This document shows positions 45,307-57,186 of a DNA stretch of 64,000 nucleotides, in pieces. Made by a program: the position numbers and the translations under genes. Each line of letters begins with the position of its first letter. The first letter of the stretch is position 1. This stretch comes from Lantana camara (lineage: Eukaryota; Streptophyta; Magnoliopsida; Lamiales; Verbenaceae), in NCBI GenBank assembly GCA_037501455.1, contig CM074857.1:111323501-111387500 (forward strand), written 5' to 3'. A model generated the notes under the pieces. The model searched no databases. It was not told the DNA's origin and saw only the letters and a list, made by a program, of their open reading frames with translations.

Positions 45307-45974
45307 TATTGAATTTAACAAGATATTTAATAAATGTCTCGTAACTCGGAATCAAACAATAAGGTACTTTATCAAAAAAAACATACATTTGTCGTATTAT
45401 TGAATATTGATCAACTCGCTGATCAAATTCGAAAATATTAAAATTGTCGGTTCTGTTTGATGAGAATCTGGTTTGCTGGAGGCATTTGGATTTGAATTGC
45501 AACACTAACGAACTGTGGTAGAAGATTGACGAGTTCTGGTCCAAGGACAACCACAGTAATAGCAATAGTAGACTATTAGTAATATGTTTTTCCCTTAATA
45601 ATATATTTTTTTTTGGGTCACTTAAATTTTAGGTTGAGGGGATGGCGCTCCAATCCAAGGTAGGGAATGCCTCTAGACTCAGTGAGCACCTACAGAGGTT
45701 CTTACATATACCTCGCCCTATGGAGACAAGGGGGTTTGAACGCCTTAATAATATGCATCATTAGCAAAAACTTAATATTGATCATTAATAAAGAATGCCC
45801 TATTACTGAATATACATTTATGTTAATAATATATTAGGAAGAAAAGACAAGAGTAATCTGTGCTAAAATTGTAATTTTTCTAATAATATTTTCTTATGAT
45901 AATTTGTTGTCTTAAAACATATACTTCTTACGCAGAATTAATAAAAAGTTCCTAATAAGGTTGAATTTTTTTTT
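45307..45974. other. Intergenic DNA
   Basis: I see no gene. The 119-codon minus frame at 45206-45565 spans the LTR edge and is not credible. The stretch at 45636-45735 (ggcgctccaatccaaggtag ... gggtttgaacgcc) looks like a repeat fragment with a B-box-like word, but no A box. Confidence 0.45.
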
Positions 45975-46683
45975 CTAAACCCCCCATTTTAAAATTCGCC
46001 TCGCCTATTTTAGATTCTAATACACAACATATTTTTCCTAAGCCTCCAAAAATGCAGAGAAATACCATAATACCCTTCATGAATTGAATAAAGTCACTTC
46101 ATACCCCATAATTTGCTCTCAACCCATTTCTTTTCCTCCTCTTCCAGAGATAGCCCGGAGACTGGCGGTGCTGGCGGTGGCGGTTGACGGTTGGCGAGGG
46201 GTGGTTGATGGTCGGCAACCGGTGAAGCTGTCGGATCTGGGAAAAATCGGTGGCCAAGGGTGGTTAGAGATGGAGATCGAGGTCGCCGGATTGCCGCCGG
46301 CGAGAAGGTGGCGGAAACCGCGATTTTAAGACCTCCGGTGCATCTCCATCACCTGTTTTCGGGCCACAAAATTGGTACTATCGTGTTCCTCTCGTCGAGT
46401 ACGTCGATTTCGACTATTTATTTGCGTGATTCGATGGTCGGACAGATAAGTTTGAAATTGGGGCTAAAATGGTAGAGATGGAGGCTGACATGGCGATGAT
46501 GGTGGATATGATGTGAGGAAGATGAAGATGAGGAAAGAGGGGTGTGGAGGAAGCACAAAGGGTGAGGATGAACGGAAAAAATAAGGATAAAATAGATTTT
46601 TTAGGACAATAAAAAGTTTAGAAAAAAATAAAAAGTGTATTGGGAACGTAAAAGATACAATTTTCAAATAGGGGGTTTAAGAT
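45975..46683. mobile_element. TIR element with GC-rich core
   Basis: The left end ctaaaccccccattttaaaatt is mirrored by the right end (caaatagggggtttaag, 46664-46681). The core at about 46140-46330 is strongly GC-rich (repeated ggcggtggcggttgacggtt words) in AT-rich surroundings. Frames there match nothing I recognise. It may be a Pack-type MULE-like element with a captured fragment. No target duplication identified. Confidence 0.5.
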
Positions 46684-47205
46684 AAGTTTTATAGATGGTT
46701 TGGTACTCATAAATTACTTTCCCTAATTCTTACTACGTAATAAAATTAATATTTCGCGATGTTTGTAATAAGCGACAACTTTCGTGCATGCTTTAGCGTG
46801 ATTTCTTGCTTCCCAGTGCATTAATTTTAGTGCGAAATGCCTTATACTTCATTTTATTTTTATTTTGTTGTAATTAAAATGTCATATTTATTATCGTTCT
46901 TCATCTAGCTTGAAAATATTCTGCCTTTTGTCGCATTTGGGTCTAAGAAGGAAATAACTAGTGGCCTAACAGGTGAAGTTCCTTTTGAAGGAACAAGAAA
47001 TCCCACAAAAATTGCACAAAAAAATAAATAAATAAATAAATCCCACAAAATCATCTAACCATGCATCATACTAAAAATAAATTAAAATATTAACATACTA
47101 AACTGATACTCAGTAAATTATGATGTATGTAAAAAAATACAAAAATACATAACAAAAATACGACAATAAATAGCTGCCCATTTAAATGTCTAAAACAAAG
47201 GATTT
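46684..47205. other. AT-rich intergenic DNA, left flank of Tat-like element
   Basis: I see no gene. The last bases (aggatttgatat) correspond to gagtttgatat at 17403-17413, so copy B of the segmental duplication begins near here and is split by the insertion at 47211. Confidence 0.6.
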
Positions 47206-47210
47206 GATAT
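47206..47210 (+). repeat. Target site duplication GATAT, left copy (Tat-like)
   Basis: GATAT recurs at 57736-57740, and the paralogous uninterrupted site is at about 17406-17410. Confidence 0.93.
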
Positions 47211-47748
47211 TGACTTGGCCCGAACCCACTCTCCCACATGGATCGGTCATAACACGCTATCTGGCATCTCGATCAGGTCGATGCCCTTCGTCGACGGGAT
47301 CGATCCCCCAATTAACCGTCCCCAACTTTTACCGTTCCATACTTCGATTGTCGAGAACTCCACACCCTCGACCCATGTGTCCCGACCCACTCCGACCCCT
47401 TAGCTGGCCAGCCCACTATCCCTCTCCAAGGTGAGTGGCCGACCAAGCATTAAATGCTTGGGGATAATGGGACACCTGTCAGCTTGAGACACCGACACGT
47501 CGAGGGAATTTAACCTCTCTCTTCCCCCTATATAAAGGCCAGTATTTATGACACAAGTAAGTTTTCACCTACCGCACTCTAAATTCGACCTTCTCAACTT
47601 GACACTGACTTGAGCGTCGGAATGCCAACCCGGGTCTCACCCCCATCTCCTCTGAGTTGGCCTCGAGCTCACCCCTCATTTCGTCTTTCACCAAATTTCT
47701 AGCGAAAAGCGGCAACTCCCCAATCAACATATTCAAGTACTCGGACCA
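47211..47748 (+). repeat. Tat-like 5' LTR (538 bp)
   Basis: It starts TGACTTGGCCCG and ends TCGGACCA. A TATA box (ctatataaagg, 47529-47539) and a probable start site follow in the same position as in the 3' LTR. Confidence 0.9.
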
Positions 47749-47792
47749 GAGATCCGGACCAACCCATCATCAGAAATTTAGCTAGATCATTT

Positions 47793-47810
47793 TGGCGCCG
47801 TCTGTGGGAA
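47793..47810 (+). other. Tat-like primer binding site
   Basis: TGGCGCCGTCTGTGGGAA fits the primer site type of many plant gypsy elements, though I do not assign the tRNA with certainty. It lies 44 bases from the LTR end, an unusually long gap. Confidence 0.7.
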
Positions 47811-47818
47811 TTTGCAAT

Positions 47819-49740
47819 GAAAAGTCATCAGTCATGGCAACTTGTAACCTGACCAGTACTCGCATCTTCGATGAGAACGGTCGAGAGATTCTTCCTCAAA
47901 TTCCAGTACGCATACCCCCTCCTGTGGCCACTGCACCCCATCTTGTCTACTCGACGCCCGAGTTAGATAATTACCTGAAAGCTTGACGCGAAGAGGCTAT
48001 AGTTGTTGTTGTAGAAGGAAGAGAACCTCGGATGCCCGAGTGTCCTCCCACTTGACCCATAGAGATATTGCAGCCTGTAGCGAACTATCCAGGGTACGTC
48101 CAGCAAGTACCCTACCATCAGCCGGTAGGATATTGGGCAGGGGTCGAACATACTTCTTCTCACCCCTCTCAATATCAACACCCTCCACCCACGGCTCAAG
48201 GGAATGTGCAACGATCGGTCCGGGAATGACTCTCCATCCATGCCGATGACGAGGCCGATTGTCGAGTGTCCACCAACACCGATAAGTGCTATGCGAATGG
48301 TCTCGAGAATCGAGCAGACTCTAGGCAAAGGAGCCGGCGCACGAATTCCAGGAGAAGGAATAATAGTCCCGAACGATCCGAAACACAAAGGGAACAAGAT
48401 AACCATCGCAGTGATATCTCGTGACGGGGGTCGAGCGGAGTCTTTAATCGACTAGGCCCCAATGGTCGACTAGATCAAATCCAGAGATCCAATCCTGGGC
48501 ACATTGTAAGATCTGACGATCTTAGAAATCAACTCCCTTCTCGAGGCCTTAGACAAAATTCCAGGCATTACGATGAGGGCCAGGGCTCCCATAGCCGCTC
48601 TCACAGTCGATCTCGTTCTCTTCGACATACGCGGTCTGGATCGACCCTGGCGGTACAGCAGCGATAGGGAAGCCCAATCTCCCTTTTGTGATGAGATCAT
48701 CGAGACAACAGCGGAGGAAAAAAATCCCCCACCGGTCTGCCCACATATAATACATCAACTGATCCTGAAAAACATGTGTCCATACTCGAGATGCAGTTTA
48801 GCATGTTTGAGCATTCCCCTAACATATGGGCCAAGATCTTCGTCACCACACTCGACGGGCATGCTCAGGATTGGTTCTCGAGGCTTTCTTCTCAATCCAT
48901 TCCTTCTTACAAATTCTTGGTCGAACGTTTCATTGCCCACTTTTCTTCGATGAAAGGGGATAAGCTCCCCTCAACCTACTCTACACCATCAAACAAGGGG
49001 TGAACAAGTCTCTACGAGATTTCTTCACTCGATTTTCACAAGCCGACATCAAGACAGATGAACCGAGTATCGAGTTACTCATCCCAATAATTCATCAAGC
49101 CTTGATCAGCAATGACTGTGCTCGGTATATTGTTCTCCAAAAATAGAAAAACTTGGCCGGAATTCAGGTTGCTGCTTGTGATTGGATGCAGCTCGAGGAA
49201 CTAGAGAATTCTCGACACAGTCCCACGCAGAACAAAAGGGACGATTCGGGTTGATTCCCCAAACTTGATAATCGCCCCAAGGTCGATACTCCACTCGGTC
49301 AGACATCATGGTAGCATTATACGCAGCTCACGCAGCTGATCGACGAGATCTAAAACGTCATCGACCCAAAGCTCCTCAACAAACCCAAGTCGATGAGGGA
49401 GACACCTAAGAGTCGAGAAAGCATCAAGTTTTGTAACTTCCACTAACAGAAGGCCCACAACACCTCTGAATACAACTCCTTGCGCGAAGAAATGGACCGA
49501 CTCATCAAAGGTGGACATTTGCTCGAGTTTGTCAAAAAGATCCATGATAACGCTCGGAACCGAGAAAATAACGAGAGGTCACCAGCTCGACAGTGACAGG
49601 CTAAACCCCCCGACAGAGCACGATCCGCATAATCGACCTTGTCTCGGTCGCATTGACATGATCGTAGGGGGACCCTCGAGAGGCTAATTAAATATGGCCC
49701 AGAAGAAGACTCGAAGGGAAGCATCTTTGAGTTTCTTCGG
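47819..49740 (+). pseudogene. Tat-like gag remnant
   Basis: It starts with a short frame (MKSSVMATCNLTSTRIF region) that stops at about 47984. The gag core is readable at 48776-49003 (MQFSMFEHSPNIWAKIFVT, then QDWFSRLSSQSIPSY), followed by frameshifted remnants to about 49300. Stops and frameshifts are frequent. No zinc knuckle was recognised. Confidence 0.75.
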
Positions 49741-49749
49741 CCCAATAAA

Positions 49750-51500
49750 GTGATGAATGTCCAACCTGCGGAGTCTTGGCGTGAAGAGGAACTTGTATTT
49801 AGTAAAAATGATGTAACTGATGTACTTCAGCACTCGAGCGATACACCTAGCTGTCCTATGGTCGTTACGCTCGATGTCGCTAACTTTGTTGTCTTCTGTA
49901 CTTTGATCGATAACGGAAGCTCTAGCAATATTATCATTTACTCCACTCTTATGCGAACGAATTTACATGATAAACTGCTATTTGATCCTATTCGAATTTT
50001 CTCTTACAGGTTTTGGTGGAGCTGAAGTCTATATACAAGGTAGTATTCGACTTGTAACCTCGATGGGTACACTGCCCAGAAGGGCTACTCAGGAGATCGA
50101 GTATCTTGTCATCGATATGCCCTCTGCTTATAAAATCATTTTCAGCCGACCTGGGTTGATCGAATTTCGAGCCATCATCTCCACTTACCATCAAATGGTG
50201 AAGTTACCAACTCCAGCAGGAGTTGGAGAGATACGGTGCGATATTCCAACATCCTGGATTTGTTATTCCATCTCGATGGAAAAGGTTAAACAACCCAACG
50301 GAAAACAGGTCCCCGTGCTCACCACCAACCCCATGATCGAAGATGAACTCGAAGACCCCGAAGCAATCGACCCTAAAAATTCCAAGAAGATGTGCTTGTC
50401 ACATACTGCAAAGAGGAAAAAGCAGGAAGATAAGAAGCTCGAATATACAGAAGAGCTTGAGGAGATCCAACTCATACCAGGTCAGACCGAAAAGATCACC
50501 CGCATTGGGGCTGGTCGAAAGGGCAAGGAACAATGTATGTTGATCCAGTTCCTCCGAGATAACATTGACGTCTTCGCTTGGAGTGCTTCTGCACTTGTAG
50601 GAGTCGACAGGAGAGTGATCGAACATCATCTTAATGTCGACCCATCCTATAAACCAGTCAAACAAAAGCTCCATCCCCGAAGTGACTCTCAAAACATAAT
50701 AATCGAACAAGAAGTCAACAAGCTCCTTGCCACCCGACATATTACTCCTATCCAATATGTCGAGTGGATTTGCACGTAGTACTTATCTCGAAACCCGGAG
50801 AAAAATGGAGGATGTGCAATGACTTTACCGACCTCAACAAGACGTGCCCAATGGACCCGTACCCGCTGTCCAGGATCGACCAGTTGGCCGACTCCACAGC
50901 CGGATGTGAACGATTGAGCATGATAGACGCCTTTCAGGGTTATTATCAAATCTTCATGGCTCTCGAGGATCAATCGAAGACAGCCTTCGTGGTTTTTAAT
51001 GGCATTTATTTTTTCAAAGTTACGCCACATATCAGAGGATGATCAACAAGGTCTTCGAATCTGAGATCGGACAGACGATAGAGGTCTATGTTGACGATAT
51101 GCTCGTCTAAAGTGAGAAAGCGACCGATCATCTCGATCATTTGAAAAGAGCATTCGACCTCCTAACGAAGTACAACCTCAAACTCAATCCGACCAAATGT
51201 ACATTCGGGGTCGACGGGGGAAAGTTCCTTAGATACATAGTTAGCCAGCGTGGGATCAAAGCTAACCCCGCTAAAATTCAAGCCATCCAACTTCTCCCTA
51301 AACCCAACTCGCTTCGCGATGTGCAACGTTTGATGGGTAGAATCATCTCCTTAAATCAGTTCATTTCTCGATCCTCCGAGAAAAACTTACCCTTCTTCAA
51401 AATCCTTCGCAACATCAAAGCTTTTGAGTGGATGCCAGAATGCGATCGGGCCCTCGAAGATCTCAAAGCGTATTTAACATCCCCCCCCCCCCCCCGTTGC
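49750..51500 (+). pseudogene. Tat-like protease and reverse transcriptase remnant
   Basis: The protease active site reads LIDNGSSSNI (about 49903-49932), the DNGSS form typical of Tat elements. A frameshift near 50010 leads to the frame 49967-50779. RT follows: WRMCNDFTDLNKTCP at about 50806, IDAFQGYYQI at about 50925, and the catalytic YVDDML at about 51088-51105 with a TAA right after it (51108-51110). The thumb region 51141-51480 is open. A homopolymer of 15 C (51481-51495) breaks the frame at the RT/RNase H border. Confidence 0.92.
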
Positions 51501-52330
51501 TCGTAAAATCGATCGACGCCGAGCGCTTGTACCTGTATCTAGTCGTATCATCCGAGACAATCAGTTCAGTGCTCGTCACCATACGAGATCGAAAACACCT
51601 TCCGGTCTATTACATCAGCAAAATCCTGCATGGCCCCGAGGTCCAATATCTCGAGATCGAGAAATTTTCCCTCGCTGTAGTACACACTTCTCGAAAGCTT
51701 CGACCCTACTTTCAGGCCCATCCTATAATCGTACTGACGGATCAACCGCTCTAGCAGGTTATGGAAAAACCTGAAGTATCGGGGAGGCTTACCAAATGGG
51801 CGATCGAACTCGGGCAATTCGAGATCTTTTATCGACCACGGGTATCTTACCAGGCTCAAATTTTGGCAGATTTTCTTATCAAAAAAGACATGCATTCCCA
51901 TCTTGAACACGACGACACCCTCTGGACACTCGCGGTCGATGCCTCTTCGACCTCTTCAGGGGAGGGGGAGCCGGCATATCCCTCTCTAGCACGAAAGGAC
52001 AAGAGATCGAATACGCCATCACACTCGAACTCCCTGCAACGAACAACGAACCGAAATATGAAGCCCTTTTCGCCAGGTTGAGGATAACGAGAATACAAAA
52101 TATCAAAAAGCTTACAGCCATTACCGACTCTCGCAGGATAAGTTAATGGAGACTATGAAGCTCGAGAAGCATCAATGATCCGATACCTCGCCCTTGCGAA
52201 GAAAATCATATCAGAATTTGAAGAATTCAAGCTTTATCAGGTTCCTTGAGAGGAGAACACTCGAGCAGATGCCCTTTCGAAATTTGTCAATGGTTTACAA
52301 GGAACCAGTAATTGATCCATCACCTCCATG
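51496..52330 (+). pseudogene. Tat-like RNase H and archaeal-type RNase H remnant
   Basis: The first RNase H is read from LLVKSIDAERLYLYL to VLTDQPL (51496-51754, TAG after). A linker with ELGQFEIFYRPR leads to a second RNase H that begins LWTLAVDASSTSSGEG (about 51921) and ends near ENTRADALSKF (about 52255-52290). The second domain is the archaeal-type RNase H that marks the Tat lineage. Several frameshifts interrupt it. Confidence 0.85.
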
Positions 52331-52559
52331 ACATCTTTAACTCGATCTATCGATTCATCAATGCCAGAAATCAACTCGATAGAGTTGTGGAACCTTATTG
52401 GCTTGACAACTTGGTGCTCTAACTCCAAGACGGTGCCTTACCAGAAGATCCCACTGAACCGAAGAAAACCAAGTATCGTGCTTTAAACTATTTTCTCGAC
52501 CCAGAAGATCAATTATACAAGTGTTCCTTTATTAGCCCTACTAGGCGATGTCTCCGACC

Positions 52560-53605
52560 ATCCCAAGGTCGAGAAATATTGGTCAAAAGAACATGCGGAA
52601 ACCACGTTGGCGGTCTATCCTTACCACAGAAAACATCTCGAGCCGGTTTTTATTGACCTACTATTCGCAAGGATGCATTCGAATTTGTGAAAAGATATGA
52701 CCGATGCCAGAGACATGCCAACTTATCCCATCAACACCCTGCTGAAATGATTCTAATCGACTCGGCTTGGCCATTCAAGCAATGGGGTATTGACATCATC
52801 GGTCGATTTCCAATTGCCACTCGATAAAGAAAGTTCATCATTGTCACTATCGACTACTTTTCCAAGTGGGTCGAAGCACTATCAGTTCCAAAGATTACCT
52901 TTCATGTCATCTAAAATTTCCTATGGAAGCACATCATCACTCGATTTGGGGTTCCAAAAATCCTTGTTTGTGATAATGGACCACAATTCCGCAGCTCTCA
53001 ATTACAGGCCTATTGCTCCGATTTCGGGATTAGCCAAAAGTTCACCTCTGTCGGACACCCACAAGCCAACGGGTAGGTCGAGTTCACCAATCAAACCATC
53101 ATACAGAACCTTTGCATTCGACTCGAAGCCAAGAAGGAACTTTGGAAGGAGTCCTCTGGGCTTATCGAACCACACCACGCATTCTGACAGGTCTGACTCC
53201 CTTTGCTATGGTATATAGGTCGGAGGCCATGATTCCAGCAGAGATCCTTTACCAATCTCCTCGAGTCGCCCATTTTCAGCTCGAGAAACACGTTGAACAA
53301 CGGGCCTTTGATCTCGACACCATAGAAAAAAATAGATAAAAGGGATATCAGAAAATACAGCAATATCGAGCCACGACTTCTCGAGCCTACAACAAGCACC
53401 TTCGCCAGCTCTTCTTTCAAATCGATGACTTAGTGCTCAAAAAGGTTGAAGTCACAAAGCACGTGGGTAAGCTCGATGAAAACTGGGAAGGGCCATATCG
53501 AGTTTCCAGAATAGGCAAAAAACGATCATATCATCTCGAAGATCTTGATGGAAAGCCATTGTCTCGATCATGGAATGCACATAACTTGAAGAAATATTAC
53601 ATGTA
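52560..53605 (+). pseudogene. Tat-like integrase remnant
   Basis: Seen in order: a zinc-binding region (CGNHVGG ... RYDRCQRHANL, about 52590-52720), core motifs WGIDIIG, TIDYFSKWVEAL, CDNGPQFRSS and VEFTNQTI, and the C-terminal end ENWEGPYRVSRIGKK ... WNAHNLKKYYM, with a natural stop at 53604-53606. Three or more stops and frameshifts (near 52690, 52826, 52911, 53072, 53337) disable it. Confidence 0.88.
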
Positions 53606-54132
53606 AAGAATCTTGTATGTACATCTTTTGGTTCAATGAAAGAATAAGTTACTCTTCTCGATACAATGCTTTTATTCAATCCTATATATACTTATAAAAT
53701 GTCTTATATTGCGTTAACGACATTGTAAACTCGAGAGATAATGATTAAATGCCTCGACATCTTCTCGAAAGCATAGTTCATATTGATTAATATAAAGAGT
53801 ATATAAGTGAAATCAGAGAAACGACTCGATAGAACTACACTTTGATCGTACACTTGACAACTTTTGGAATTTCCCTTGGGAGCATATCATACTCGGATCC
53901 CTACATATTTACAATGGATCTCGAGCTAGCAACTAGAGGAGTTCACCCTAATAGTCTAACCCCTAAAAATACAAAGAATTCGATCCCAACAATCGAATCC
54001 CTAAAAGTTGGGTTTACAATCAGCAGAATTTAAAAAGTACAAAGATAGGGCTGGCATGTTGTCTCTAGCTTAGTTCTCGGTCGGGCCCGGGGCAGTTCCT
54101 TCCTCAATCAGCACCATAGCTGAGTCGCCAAA

Positions 54133-56749
54133 CTACTCGTGGCAAACTTCCTTGCGATCAAGCGAGGCTTCAAGATCGAAGTCAGGCGGCATCCTCTCGA
54201 TCTCTTCTGGGGCCCCTGCATACATAGTCTGAGCCAGGTACACAGAGAACCCGAACTCGTCCTTGGTCCAATCGGGCTCAGGGGAAGGAGGTCGAGTGAC
54301 TGGGTCTACTGGTCGGGGATCATCCTGGAATATTTTGACCTTCTCTTTATCATAGTCGAGGGGTAGGTATCCGGTGGCTTGCACTTGAGCTATGTATAAG
54401 TTGAAGCCCTCCTCGACATCCTTGAAGCTCATGATCGAGCAAGCCTTTTGGAACGCTTTAGACTTCATGAATCTATAAGCGCCTCTCCTTTCCGACATCT
54501 GCCTGACCTGCTCGAGGCCATTCTTGTACCTTCTAATATCCAGATCCGCCCCCTTCCCCTTACCCTCGACTTGACCTTGACGTTTGGCCTCTACCTCTTC
54601 TTCGACCGACTTAGCGACCCTGGCCTCAGCTGTCTTCAGATCTTTCTCGGTTTTAGACAGCTCCTTGATGGCATCCAGCAAGTTCTTGTTGAGATCAGCC
54701 ATATCTTTCTCCGTCGCCGCTAACTTCTTATCCTTCACGAACAACTCGATCCGGAGCCTTTCGACCGCCTTCTCGGCCTGGATCCTAGCCTGGCGGTGCA
54801 CAAAGCTCTTACGAGCTATGTGGAAGTAGTCTTGGCTCAGCTACAAGAAGTTTGATCGAGTATTAAGGATAGAAAACGGAAGTATAAATTGCAAACAGTA
54901 TTGCTCGAATCTACTTACCGATATGAACTTCTGGGCCCATTGTGCCTTGATCTCATCATCGAAAAACCTCCAATGCTCCCGGTGATCGACTTCAGTTTGG
55001 ATCGAGCTATATAAAGCTTCGATCGCCGGGTAGTCTCGGTAGGCCGTGCCAATTCTTCGAGGTTCTCCTTCCTCATTCAGACTTTTCATTCCACAGGGGA
55101 AGTGGGGTTCCTCAATTGTCGGATACTCAAAGAAGCCTTTCACATTTGTCTCACTTTCCTTCTAAGGAGTTGTGTTGGCCGGTCAATTAGCAGGAGGAGG
55201 CATCCGGACCCCCGCGAGTATGCTTGCCACGTTCCTCGGGACAATTGCCCTTCGAGCGGGAGTCGGTGGCTCAGAGTGTTCCCCGACCTAAACATCCAGA
55301 ATAGGCCTCATCGACAGTGGGAGTGGTGTGGTCGGGGTCTTCTCTCGACCCTTGCTTTTCGATTTGTCCCCCTTGACCTAGGACTTGGAGTGGTGGCGGC
55401 CGGAGTGGTCTTTCTTCTGCTTCTTGGTCTGGGGGGCTTCCGACCCAGCTCCCCCACTTAGAACCGACCCCCTATTACTCGGGGCCTCGGGCGCCCTCTT
55501 CTCGAGAACCTTGGGCACTGCCTCGACCGTGGCCCTGGTCACGGAGTCGATCTCCGCCTCGGTCGGCGGTGGCAGATGTTTTTTCTCGGCGGCCTTCTTA
55601 AGCTCCTTCATTTCTTTCCTTCGAGCTGCCAGAGTTGCCGACATGATGTAAGATTCTGCAAAGAAAAGGAAAATCGATCACATACTTGAATAAATATTAA
55701 ACTGAAAATGAAAACAAGAATTGCTTCGAAGGATTCTGCTCGAAATACAGGGGTTGAAATATTTTCGCACCCCAGAGGCCATCCCCAGCTCGATCAACAT
55801 TTGGGGGTTGATCATCTCCTTCGACTCAATGCTTCCCATATCCCTCAAGCTGGCTATCAGAGTGTTGGGCCAACTCGGATTCCCCCTCGGAAGGGTAGCT
55901 CGAGGAATCCAACTCCAACTCGAAAATTTCAATCCGAGCTAACCCTTCTCGCACCAGATGTATACAAACCTTTGCTTCCAACCTTTACCATTTGAAGAGG
56001 TCGGAGATCTCACAAGCTGAAAATTATTCTTCAACTGAAGCTGCATGTATCCTGGCCAGAGCACCAAGGTCTCTGTTGAAACGGAGGCTTGGAAAACCTC
56101 CGACAGGCAGTACATATTGGGAGTCACCCCGAGGCATTTTAACAATGCCCTCAGCCCGTTCACCATGGCGTAAGAATTCAACATCAATTGTAAAGGGTTG
56201 ATCCTCAATGTATTGAAGAACTCGAGCAACTCCTCGGGAATGGGTAAACGGAATCCATTCTTAACAACCAAAAGATTGACTACTATACAATTCTCGGAAG
56301 GTTCGTCATCCTATCTCCAGCCTCAGGCTTTATGACTCGATAACCCCCCAAACTCCGAGGCACCTCCAAACAGTAAGTACTGGATGTCCCTCACTTTTTC
56401 CCACGAGATGTTAGCAGGAATAGCTCGGGGATCCTTCACAAGTCGACCTTCCGGCTCGACATTTGGTTCCTCATCTTCTTCCTCCCCTTCTTCATTTTCT
56501 TCCTCTTCCCTCCGACCAGACGTCAATGCCTCCTCTCCCTCAACTCGAAGCATGAAAACCTCTTCTAATTCTGCCTCGGGATAAGGGCCAGATACCTCCA
56601 TTATGTCAACATCCTCATCGACCCCTTGTTCCCACAAAAGAGCCCGAATCGGACGAATCTGGGCTCAAAGACGAGCTGGAGCTCAACCCAGTGGATACGA
56701 TCCCCACTTCCATCCCCACGGGCTCACTCTCACCTCGATTTGCCGACAT
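54133..56749 (-). CDS. Antisense additional gene of the Tat-like element (gypsy-type putative transposon protein), probably multi-exon
   Basis: Successive minus frames cover this region: ATG at 56749 (MSANRGESEP), a short frameshift into 56637-56323 (acidic stretch EEEENEEGEEEDEE), 56271-55939 (FRLPIPEELLEFFNTLRI..., resembling the plant 'putative gypsy type transposon' family, Pfam PF04195), 55932-55678, 55644-55378 (Lys-rich, KKAAEKK, KKQKKDH), 55143-54841, and 54801-54133 with a long coiled coil (AEKAVERLRIEL...LSKTEKDLKTAEARV). Spacing of the frames suggests introns and a few mutations. Antisense ORFs at this position are established for Tat elements; their function is unknown. Here they are cleaner than the sense pol. 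Confidence 0.7.
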
Positions 56750-57174
56750 TCTACAGTTATCAAAAAATAACTCTAAAACATGCGTTTACTAAAAAAGATT
56801 CGAGCAAATCGAGAGAGAGCTCTCTCGAAAAAGGAAGTGGCGAACCTCTCCCTCAAAGCAATCGAAAAAAGGGGAAAATCCAAATAAAATCTAGATTTGA
56901 TTCGAGAAAGTACCTTTGTGTGTAGAAAAGGTCGAAAGCTTCCTTCCTCGAAACAGACGATTGCTCGGTGCACAAAGACGCCGGATTCGCTCGAAACAGC
57001 TCGGAGCTTCTCTTCAAATTCTTTTAAAACGGTAAAATGAATTTACAGAGAGGCCCTATTTGTAGAGGTGAAATTAGCGGGAATCGAGAAGATGAAACGT
57101 TGCAATGATTATAGTGGGTCCCATCTCGGGAGATGAAACGTCGCCTCCACGTCAACCCTAGCAGACGACGTTTT

Positions 57175-57183
57175 CGGGGGGGC
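57175..57183 (+). other. Tat-like polypurine tract
   Basis: A run of eight G (tcgggggggg) precedes the 3' LTR start TGATGTGG at 57187 with a short ctta spacer. Confidence 0.75.
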
Positions 57184-57186
57184 TTA

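Noticed and set aside
45206..45565. 119-codon minus frame
   Set aside because: It crosses the Copia-B LTR boundary and target duplication, so it cannot predate the insertion.
45636..45735. Possible SINE with B-box-like gggtttgaacgcc
   Set aside because: No A box at the right distance and no target duplication; left as unclassified repeat.
54139..55651. Several plus-strand frames of 75-119 codons
   Set aside because: They are shadows of the antisense gene of the Tat-like element.
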